12,872 bases of DNA from Methylococcaceae bacterium (GTDB taxonomy: Bacteria > Pseudomonadota > Gammaproteobacteria > Methylococcales > Methylomonadaceae), in NCBI GenBank assembly GCA_947506075.1, contig CANNNN010000033.1, positions 1 to 12,872 of the forward strand, given 5' to 3'. Below the pieces are notes generated by a model. It did not search any database. It saw nothing but the letters and a program-made list of their open reading frames with translations, and was not told the DNA's origin. The position numbers and the translations under genes are program-made. Below are positions 7,256 to 12,872 of the stretch, one piece after another; the first letter of the stretch is position 1; each line of letters starts with the position of its first letter.

Positions 7256-9565
7256 ATGAAATTAACAACTTTTTCTCGCATGCTACTGATGCTTCTACTT
7301 ACCACCCAGGTGGCTAAAGGCGCTGATGAGTTTGTCGTAGAGGACATTCAGGTCAAAGGTTTGCAACGTATCTCTGTAGGAACCGTTTATAACTATCTCC
7401 CTGTTAATGTGGGGGAAAAGTTTTCGCTGGATAATGTATCTCCGGCCATCAAGGCCCTGTTTAAGACCGGTTTTTTTAAGGACATTACGCTCGAAAGAGA
7501 GGGTTCTACGCTGATTGTGAATGTGGTAGAGCGGCCCTCGATAGCAAAAATTGTTTTTGAGGGCAATAAGGACTTAAGCAAGGATGACTTGACCAAAGCC
7601 TTGAAGAAAATCGGTTTGGCAGAAGGCAAGGTGTTTGACCAGCAGGTGCTGGATAAGGTCGAGCAGGAATTAAGTCGCCAATATTTCAGTCACGGCAAAT
7701 ACGGTTTAAAGATTAAGACCGAGGTATCGAACCTGACCCGCAACCGGGTTGGCATTCAGATCAAAATTTCCGAGGGCAGAGTGGCCAAGATCAAACAGAT
7801 CAATGTCGTCGGCAATACTGTTTTTGATGATAAAACGCTGTTGAAAAATCTTGAATTAAACACCTCCAACCTGTTGTCCTTTTACACCAAGGACGATCAG
7901 TATTCCAAGCAAAAATTGCAGGCCGATCTGGAATCCTTGCGCTCTTATTATCTGGATAGAGGTTATATCAACTTTAATATTGAGTCCACGCAGGTGGCGA
8001 TTACTCCGGACAAAAAAGACATTTATGTGACCATCAATGTCAAAGAGGGGGAGATTTATAAGCTAGAAAAAGTCAAATTGGCGGGTAATCTGGTGGTGGC
8101 CCCCGCAGAGCTTATTAAACTGATCAAGGTCGGTCCTGGTGAGGTTTTTTCCAGAAAGAACGCTACCGAAAGTTCTAAATCAATCTCTGATCGTTTGGGC
8201 GATGACGGTTACGCTTTTGCAAACGTGAACATGGTGCCGGATATCGACGAAGCTAAAAAAACCGTCAATATGACTTTTTTTGTCGATCCAGGCAAACGGG
8301 TTTATGTCAGACGTATCAACATGAAAGGCAATACCAAAACAAGAGATGAGGTGCTGCGCAGGGAAATGCGGCAAATGGAGTCCAGTTGGGCTTCAAGTTC
8401 GAAGATTGCGCGATCGAAAACCCGTCTTGAACGCTTGGGTTATTTCTCAGAAGTGAATGTTGAAACGCCGCCGGTTGCTGGTACGGCTGACCAGATTGAT
8501 GTTAATTACACGGTAGAAGAAAAACCCTCCGGCAACTTGTCGGCAGGCGTCGGTTTTTCTCAAGTCCAGGGTATCGTGTTGAATGCCAACATTGCCCAGG
8601 ATAACGTATTTGGCTCCGGAAAGCGGGTCAATATTGCGTTTAATAACAGTAGTTATATGACCAGCTATCAGTTTGGCTTCTTTAATCCGTATTTTACCGT
8701 GGACGGCGTCAGTCAGGGATATAACCTGGGCTATACCAAACGAAATGCCGGACAAATTAATATTGCCAATTACTCGACCAATGTGATGAACGCCGGGGTA
8801 AATTTCGGCATACCGTTGAATGAATTCGATAGTTTGCGCTTTGATATTGATGCAAAACATACTGAGTTGAGTTCCACTGATTATTCCTCAACTCAAATTC
8901 GAGATTTTATTAATAAAGAAGGTTCTACGTTTCTGACGCTGTCTCCATCCGTGGGTTGGACTCATGACACGCTGAATCGGGCCATCTTCCCGAACAGCGG
9001 CGGACAACAGCGTTTATCTGCGTTGGCGACAGTCCCCGGCAGCGATCTGGAATACTATAAAGTGGGCTATAAACACCAAGTTTATTTTCCGCTGGCTAAA
9101 GACTTTACCTTCAAGCTGAATGGTGAAGTGGCTTACGGGGGCGGCTATGGAGCTACAACGAACTTGCCGTTCTTTGAAAATTATTTCGGCGGCGGTACCG
9201 GCTCTATACGCGGTTTTAGGAACAATACACTGGGACCCAGAGACTCCAACTTTTATCCGTTTGGCGGCTCCAGTAAAATTATCGGTAACGCCGAGATGTT
9301 TTTTCCGGTGCCGTTTATGCCGGACACAAAGTCGGTCAGGTTAGGCACCTTTTTCGATGCCGGATCAATTAGTAACGGTTTTAAAGATGTTTCCATGAAG
9401 TATTCTGCCGGGGTTTCAGGTGAATGGATGTCTCCGTTCGGCGCGTTATCGGTCAGCGCCGCCTTACCGTTAAATGCTGTTAATGCCACATCGAACTCGA
9501 CGCCTAATAGTATTAAGGGAGATCAAACGCAGATGTTTCAATTTAACTTCGGTCAGAATTTCTAA
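7256..9565 (+). CDS. bamA: Outer membrane protein assembly factor BamA
   Basis: BamA is the central Omp85 insertase of the BAM complex, folding beta-barrel proteins into the outer membrane. The 769-residue product has a signal peptide cleaved probably after Gly22 (A-K-G|A-D-E). Five POTRA domains follow at about 24-92, 93-173, 176-264, 267-345 and 348-423, and then a C-terminal 16-strand barrel. The conserved loop 6 motif reads I-R-G-F at 651-654. The last residue is Phe, as in the barrel C-terminal signature. The ATG at 7256 starts the signal peptide directly, but no Shine-Dalgarno is apparent. In many gammaproteobacteria bamA follows rseP. Here it follows epmA, while skp stays downstream. 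It is essential in known relatives and no defect is seen. Confidence 0.98.
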   Translation: MKLTTFSRMLLMLLLTTQVAKGADEFVVEDIQVKGLQRISVGTVYNYLPVNVGEKFSLDNVSPAIKALFKTGFFKDITLEREGSTLIVNVVERPSIAKIVFEGNKDLSKDDLTKALKKIGLAEGKVFDQQVLDKVEQELSRQYFSHGKYGLKIKTEVSNLTRNRVGIQIKISEGRVAKIKQINVVGNTVFDDKTLLKNLELNTSNLLSFYTKDDQYSKQKLQADLESLRSYYLDRGYINFNIESTQVAITPDKKDIYVTINVKEGEIYKLEKVKLAGNLVVAPAELIKLIKVGPGEVFSRKNATESSKSISDRLGDDGYAFANVNMVPDIDEAKKTVNMTFFVDPGKRVYVRRINMKGNTKTRDEVLRREMRQMESSWASSSKIARSKTRLERLGYFSEVNVETPPVAGTADQIDVNYTVEEKPSGNLSAGVGFSQVQGIVLNANIAQDNVFGSGKRVNIAFNNSSYMTSYQFGFFNPYFTVDGVSQGYNLGYTKRNAGQINIANYSTNVMNAGVNFGIPLNEFDSLRFDIDAKHTELSSTDYSSTQIRDFINKEGSTFLTLSPSVGWTHDTLNRAIFPNSGGQQRLSALATVPGSDLEYYKVGYKHQVYFPLAKDFTFKLNGEVAYGGGYGATTNLPFFENYFGGGTGSIRGFRNNTLGPRDSNFYPFGGSSKIIGNAEMFFPVPFMPDTKSVRLGTFFDAGSISNGFKDVSMKYSAGVSGEWMSPFGALSVSAALPLNAVNATSNSTPNSIKGDQTQMFQFNFGQNF

Positions 9566-9583
9566 GAAGTTGTTTATATTTAA

Positions 9584-9621
9584 TGCACTTATCCCCTATA
9601 ATCCGACATCCCTATAGTGCA
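9584..9621 (+). promoter_or_regulatory. Possible skp promoter within an inverted repeat
   Basis: TATAAT at 9597-9602 is a perfect -10, with no clear -35 at normal spacing. It sits between TGCACT (9584-9589) and AGTGCA (9616-9621), a 6-base inverted repeat 26 bases apart. Near-duplicates ATCCCCTATA (9591-9600) and ATCCCTATA lie inside. The leader to skp would be about 70 bases. Confidence 0.4.
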
Positions 9622-9679
9622 ATAAGGTTGTCGTAATTTTATTTATTCTATTTTAATTTCACCCGAGATCTGTTTAACA

Positions 9680-10180
9680 ATGAAAACCAAAATTGCTTTG
9701 TTCTTAGGCTTGTTGCTTGCGGCTAATGCAAGTTATGCTGATTTAAAGATAGGCTTTGTCAATATTCCCGCTGTTCTTGAGAAAGCGCCTCAAGCAGAAA
9801 AAGCCAAAAAACGGCTGGAACAAGAATTTTCACCACGAGACAAGCAACTGGTTGCTCAGCAAAAAGAAATTCAAACCATGGACGAGAAAATGACCAAAGA
9901 TGCTGCGGTCATGGGTGAGTCGGCGCGGGCCGATCTTGAAAAAAATATTTTAAATAAAAAAAGAGACGCAAAAAGAGCTCAACAGGAATTTAGCGAAGAT
10001 TTCAATGCACGTCGTAATGAAGAATTGGGAAAATTACAACGGCGTATTGTTGAAGCGATTCGGGAAATAGCAAAGGATCAGAATTTTGATTTATTACTTA
10101 CTGATGGCGTTATTTATGCCAGTGAAAAAATTGACGTGACCAGTCAAGTTCAACAAAAGTTGTCAACCATGCCGGAATAA
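9680..10180 (+). CDS. skp: Periplasmic chaperone Skp (OmpH family)
   Basis: Skp binds unfolded outer-membrane proteins in the periplasm and carries them towards BAM. The 166-residue product is close to E. coli Skp (161). The signal peptide ends after A-S-Y-A at residue 20, and the mature protein starts D-L-K-I-G-F-V-N, the typical OmpH beginning. The middle (about 35-125) is highly charged and helical, rich in Lys, Glu, Gln and Arg, matching the long coiled-coil tentacles. The C-terminal part (L-L-L-T-D-G-V-I-Y-A) completes the body domain. The ribosome binding site is weak. The gene lies 114 bases after bamA, a conserved neighbourhood, and probably has its own promoter. Confidence 0.95.
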   Translation: MKTKIALFLGLLLAANASYADLKIGFVNIPAVLEKAPQAEKAKKRLEQEFSPRDKQLVAQQKEIQTMDEKMTKDAAVMGESARADLEKNILNKKRDAKRAQQEFSEDFNARRNEELGKLQRRIVEAIREIAKDQNFDLLLTDGVIYASEKIDVTSQVQQKLSTMPE

Positions 10181-10190
10181 TTATACGCGG

Positions 10191-10255
10191 TCTTTAATTT
10201 ATTCGCATAGTCATCAACTATTCATCACTCAGTTGCTATTAAAGATTAGGCGAAT
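10191..10255. repeat. Two interlocking inverted repeats in the skp-fabZ spacer
   Basis: TCTTTAAT (10191-10198) pairs with ATTAAAGA (10238-10245), and ATTCGC (10201-10206) pairs with GCGAAT (10250-10255). The two helices interlock, so RNA could form only one of them or a pseudoknot. The 187-base spacer (10181-10367) holds no gene. An 11-base direct repeat AGTCATCAACT also occurs at 10209-10219 and 10335-10345. Confidence 0.3.
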
Positions 10256-10367
10256 GTCACAAGGCGAAAAGCAACAGTCCTGGATTTTATAGGGCGTTGT
10301 TTTCCATTTTTTCTTAGCTTTTTACCTGTTTTTGAGTCATCAACTTTTTTAGGAAGCATCCTCACCC

Positions 10368-10811
10368 ATGTCCGTCAAGCTAGATATTTTACAAATACAA
10401 GAATTTTTGCCGCATCGTTATCCTTTTTTATTAGTTGATAAGGTAGTTGAGTGTGAGCCTGGGGTCAGACTGCTAGGCGTGAAAAACGTGACTTACAATG
10501 AACCGTTTTTCCAGGGACATTTCCCGCAAAAGCCGATCATGCCGGGGGTGTTGATCTTGGAAGCACTGGCTCAAGCCACAGGCTTGCTGGCCTCAGAAAC
10601 AGCCGGGGATGAGCTGGCCGGGATGATTTATTATTTAGTCGGCATTGATAAGGCCAAGTTTAAGAGACCCGTGGTGCCCGGTGATCAATTGATGCTGGAA
10701 GCAAGATTCGTTAAAAGCAAGCGTAATATTTGGGCGTTTGAATGCCGTGCGGAAGTTGATGGCGAGTTTGTTGCAAGTGCCGAAATCAGATGTGCAGCCG
10801 TGGTGAATTAA
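10368..10811 (+). CDS. fabZ: 3-hydroxyacyl-[acyl-carrier-protein] dehydratase FabZ
   Basis: FabZ removes water from (3R)-hydroxyacyl-ACP in the elongation cycle of fatty acid synthesis. It competes with LpxA for 3-hydroxyacyl-ACP and so helps balance phospholipid against lipid A. The 147-residue hot-dog-fold protein has L-P-H-R-Y-P-F-L near the start. It carries the catalytic His51 in G-H-F-P and Glu65 in L-I-L-E-A-L-A-Q. The length is normal (E. coli 151). The ATG at 10368 is preceded by AGGAAG at a rather long distance of 11 bases. The gene overlaps nothing but leaves only two bases before the probable TTG start of lpxA, so the pair is surely one transcript. lpxD, usual between skp and fabZ, is absent. 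Confidence 0.97.
   Translation: MSVKLDILQIQEFLPHRYPFLLVDKVVECEPGVRLLGVKNVTYNEPFFQGHFPQKPIMPGVLILEALAQATGLLASETAGDELAGMIYYLVGIDKAKFKRPVVPGDQLMLEARFVKSKRNIWAFECRAEVDGEFVASAEIRCAAVVN
10802..10806 (+). promoter_or_regulatory. Weak ribosome binding site supporting the TTG start of lpxA
   Basis: GGTGA lies inside the last codons of fabZ, seven bases before TTG at 10814. It supports a TTG start giving M-I-D-P-T-A, the family's usual N-terminus. Confidence 0.5.
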
Positions 10812-10813
10812 TT

Positions 10814-11584
10814 TTGATCGATCCAACAGCGATAATTGATAGTAAGGCGGAACTGGACACGGATGTCTCGATTGGGCCTTTTTCCGTGATTGGCGCGGAT
10901 GTGAAAATCGGTGCCGGTACGGTGATAGGTTCTCATGTGGTCATAAAGGGGCCTACCAGCATAGGTAAAGATAACCGGATCTATCAATTCACGTCGATAG
11001 GCGAAGATCCCCAGGACAAAAAGTACGCCGCAGAGATAACCCGGCTGGAAATTGGCGATAGAAACACGATACGCGAATACACCTCCATGCACCGGGGAAC
11101 GAAGCAGGATCGCAGCCTGACTAAAATAGGCAGTGATAATCTGTTTATGGCTTATACCCATGTGGCGCATGACTGCATCATCGGCGATCACGTCATTATG
11201 GCCAATGGCGCTTCATTAGCCGGCCATGTGCATTTGCATAGCCACGCGATTTTGGGTGGATTTACCCTAGTGCACCAGTTTACCCAAATAGGGCAATACA
11301 GCTTTGCTGCGATGGGCAGCGCTATTACCCAGGACATCCCCCCATTTGTGATGGTTGGCGGAAAACCTACCCGGCCTCATGGCATCAATTCAGTCGGCAT
11401 GGAACGCAACGGCATTTCTCCTGAAGACATTCGCTTAATCCGAAAAGCTTACAAGATCATTTACAAGACCAATCTGCGTTTGGAAGATGCAATTGACCAA
11501 ATGGAAGATCTGGCCGGCGAGAGTAACGAATTGTCAGATATGGTCAGCTTTTTGCGCAACGTAAATCGGGGCATATTGCGCTAA
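10814..11584 (+). CDS. lpxA: Acyl-ACP--UDP-N-acetylglucosamine O-acyltransferase LpxA
   Basis: LpxA transfers a 3-hydroxyacyl chain from ACP to the 3-OH of UDP-GlcNAc, the first step of lipid A synthesis, in the cytoplasm. From a TTG start at 10814 the protein has 256 residues (E. coli 262) and begins M-I-D-P-T-A as expected. An in-frame ATG at 10790 would add eight residues read from inside fabZ and is less likely. Hexapeptide repeats of the left-handed beta-helix fill the N-terminal two thirds. A-H-D-C contains His119, equivalent to catalytic His125 of E. coli, and V-H-Q-F contains His154, equivalent to His160. Met167 aligns with Gly173 of E. coli, the residue known as the acyl-chain ruler. 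Met at this place is associated with C10 preference in Pseudomonas aeruginosa. The C-terminal helices end in R-G-I-L-R. lpxB does not follow. Confidence 0.96.
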   Translation: MIDPTAIIDSKAELDTDVSIGPFSVIGADVKIGAGTVIGSHVVIKGPTSIGKDNRIYQFTSIGEDPQDKKYAAEITRLEIGDRNTIREYTSMHRGTKQDRSLTKIGSDNLFMAYTHVAHDCIIGDHVIMANGASLAGHVHLHSHAILGGFTLVHQFTQIGQYSFAAMGSAITQDIPPFVMVGGKPTRPHGINSVGMERNGISPEDIRLIRKAYKIIYKTNLRLEDAIDQMEDLAGESNELSDMVSFLRNVNRGILR

Positions 11585-11668
11585 GGCAGTTCGTCGAAAA
11601 AAATAAGCCTCCGAGTTTCTCCCAAGTTTCGGCGTCAAGGCGTGTATGACGGCTTAGCTTAATGGTAA

Positions 11669-11767
11669 GGAATGAGCACGAAATAACTTAGTCAACTTTC
11701 TCCCTCTCCTGCTGGAGAGGGTTGGGGTGAGGAGAATAAGATGCTCAAGTTATTTCGTGCTCATTCC
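11669..11767. mobile_element. MITE-like palindromic element, 99 bp, with an inner REP-like hairpin
   Basis: Perfect 21-base terminal inverted repeats (11669-11689 and 11747-11767, starting GGAATGAGCACG) enclose a 57-base centre. TAA directly flanks both ends (11666-11668 and 11768-11770), which could be a 3-base target duplication. In the centre, CCCTCTCC (11702-11709) and GGAGAGGG (11714-11721) form a hairpin with a TGCT loop, followed by GTTGGGGTGAGGA. From memory, this CCCTCTCC/GGTTGGGGTGAGG motif resembles dispersed intergenic repeats of many proteobacteria, but I could not check this. It has no coding capacity and would need a transposase elsewhere. A purely structural role, such as an RNA hairpin, cannot be excluded. 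Confidence 0.6.
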
Positions 11768-11850
11768 TAAGCGTGAGCCTGGGAAACTATACGGGGAATT
11801 TCGTTCGTGCTTTTCGTGGATAAAAACCTGTTTCAGAAGTGGACTTTACT

Positions 11851-12438
11851 ATGAATGCCCCTCTAATCATTGCCGGCGTTGACGAAGCGGGCCGAGGGCC
11901 GCTTGCCGGTCCGGTCTTTGCCGCTGCCGTTATCTTAAATCCCCTACGACCGATTGTCGGCTTGGCCGATTCAAAAATCCTTAGCGCAAGTAAACGGGAT
12001 AGTCTTTATCTTCTTATCAAGGAAGCCGCTTTAAGCTGGGCTATTGCGGAGGCCAGTGTGGAAGAGATTGATCAGCTGAATATCCTTCAGGCGACTTTAC
12101 TGGCGATGCAAAGAGCGGTAAAAGGACTGCATATCCAGCCTGATGAGGTTTTAGTCGATGGTAATCGGCTGCCTGATTTGTCTATGCCTGCCCAGGCTAT
12201 CGTTAAAGGCGACAGCAAAGTGCAGGCGATCAGCGCCGCCTCGATATTGGCTAAAGTCGAGCGTGATAAGCTGATGCATGAGTATCATCAGCAATTTCCT
12301 GAATTCTCGTTTGACGCCCATAAGGGTTACGGTACCAGGCAGCATCTGGCCGAAATTGAACAGTTCGGCTTTTTAGCTATACATAGAAGATCCTTCAACC
12401 CGGTAAAGACCCTGCTGTTGCGGCAGGATGGGCTTTAA
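11851..12438 (+). CDS. rnhB: Ribonuclease HII
   Basis: RNase HII cuts the RNA strand of RNA-DNA hybrids and removes single ribonucleotides misincorporated into DNA. With the ATG at 11851 the protein has 195 residues (E. coli 198). The metal-binding acidic residues are Asp11 and Glu12 in G-V-D-E-A-G-R-G, Asp103 in L-V-D-G-N, and Asp121 in V-K-G-D-S-K. Other family marks are S-A-A-S-I-L-A-K (128-135), H-K-G-Y (157-160) and H-R-R-S-F (178-182). A GTG at 11839 in the same frame would add four residues. ATG is preferred because a weak GAAGTGGA precedes it and no conserved residues lie upstream. The last four bases overlap the end of the convergent kinase gene. In many relatives rnhB closes the lpx cluster, as here. 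Confidence 0.96.
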   Translation: MNAPLIIAGVDEAGRGPLAGPVFAAAVILNPLRPIVGLADSKILSASKRDSLYLLIKEAALSWAIAEASVEEIDQLNILQATLLAMQRAVKGLHIQPDEVLVDGNRLPDLSMPAQAIVKGDSKVQAISAASILAKVERDKLMHEYHQQFPEFSFDAHKGYGTRQHLAEIEQFGFLAIHRRSFNPVKTLLLRQDGL

Positions 12439-12872
12439 TTTAATTCCAGAGGTCCTTCATCCATTAGCGCGATTTGCTCGCGTAATTCAATAATCCTATC
12501 CTGCCAATAACGCGGCGTATCAAACCACGGGAAGGCCATCGGAAACGCCGGATCATCCCAGCGCCGCGCAATCCAGGCGGAATAATGAATCAGTCGCAAG
12601 GTGCGTAAGGCTTCTATCAGATGCAGTTCGCGGCTATCGAAATCGTAAAAAGTCCGGTAACCGGTTAGCAGATGGTTTAATTGCACGGTCATTTCGGCGC
12701 GATCTCCGGATAGCAACATCCATAAGTCCTGTATCGCCGGTCCCATCCTGCTGTCATCGAAATCAACAAAATGTGGGCCGTCATCGGTCCATAAAATATT
12801 GCCTGGATAACAGTCGCCGTGCAGGCGCAAGGTTTTAACCTTGCCTGCACGCTCAAAGCTGCGTCTTATACC
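12435..12872 (-). CDS. srkA: Stress response serine/threonine kinase SrkA (YihE/RdoA), C-terminal part
   Basis: The minus-strand reading frame is open from the right edge to a stop at 12435-12437, so the start and N-terminal half lie outside the window. About 145 residues are present, beginning G-I-R-R-S-F. They contain the kinase catalytic loop L-R-L-H-G-D-C-Y-P-G-N-I-L-W and the metal-binding V-D-F-D-D. After these come D-S-R-M-G-P-A-I-Q-D-L-W-M-L-L-S-G-D, W-I-A-R-R-W-D-D-P-A-F-P and a closing P-L-E-L-N, closely following E. coli SrkA. The family is a choline-kinase-like protein kinase that protects cells under stress, acting with the Cpx response in E. coli. A TTG at 12830 is internal and not the true start. 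Confidence 0.93.
   Translation of the reverse strand, partial: GIRRSFERAGKVKTLRLHGDCYPGNILWTDDGPHFVDFDDSRMGPAIQDLWMLLSGDRAEMTVQLNHLLTGYRTFYDFDSRELHLIEALRTLRLIHYSAWIARRWDDPAFPMAFPWFDTPRYWQDRIIELREQIALMDEGPLELN

Noticed and set aside
8447..8860. Minus-strand 137-residue ORF within bamA
   Set aside because: It is a shadow of the conserved POTRA5 and barrel region.
10262..10320. Rho-independent terminator between skp and fabZ
   Set aside because: GAAAAGCAAC and GTTGTTTTC can pair only with a bulge and an AT-rich stem before scattered T runs, too weak to call.
10808..11191. Minus-strand 127-residue ORF within lpxA
   Set aside because: It is antisense to the hexapeptide repeats of lpxA and resembles no known protein.

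Overview
The window reads as ordinary chromosomal DNA of a gammaproteobacterium. Moderate GC content and the protein sequences would fit a methanotroph-like lineage (Methylococcales), but that assignment comes from general similarity only and was not tested. Every open region is a recognisable housekeeping or envelope gene. I found no phage, plasmid, CRISPR, toxin-antitoxin or defence locus, and no tRNA or rRNA.

Layout from left to right. (1) The minus strand from the left edge to 835 encodes a YiaD-like OmpA-family lipoprotein. Its C-terminus is an unusual Q/G/N/Y/P repeat tail that runs off the window. (2) Divergent from it is a 1150-residue MscK/MscM-type mechanosensitive channel (1041-4493). 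(3) A compact EF-P module follows: epmB on the minus strand (4542-5552), then efp and epmA on the plus strand, overlapping by one base. epmB and efp appear to share a symmetric -10 element. (4) An outer-membrane and lipid A cluster comes next: bamA, skp, fabZ, lpxA and rnhB, all on the plus strand. (5) At the right edge the C-terminal part of the SrkA (YihE/RdoA) kinase gene lies on the minus strand, overlapping the end of rnhB by four bases.

How the genes fit together. EpmB makes (R)-beta-lysine, EpmA ligates it to Lys34 of EF-P, and modified EF-P relieves ribosome stalling at polyproline. The neighbouring channel gene itself encodes a PPP run near its C-terminus. BamA and Skp assemble and escort outer-membrane proteins. 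FabZ makes unsaturated acyl-ACP for fatty acid synthesis and LpxA starts lipid A synthesis. The familiar order bamA-skp-lpxD-fabZ-lpxA-lpxB-rnhB is visible, but lpxD and lpxB are both missing from their usual places. The position where lpxB would be expected holds a 99-base MITE-like palindrome.

I did not find a convincing new biological system. The best leads are the prion-like repeat tail of the lipoprotein, the MITE-like element, the two missing lpx genes, the symmetric epmB/efp promoter, and a chain-length-determining residue in LpxA.
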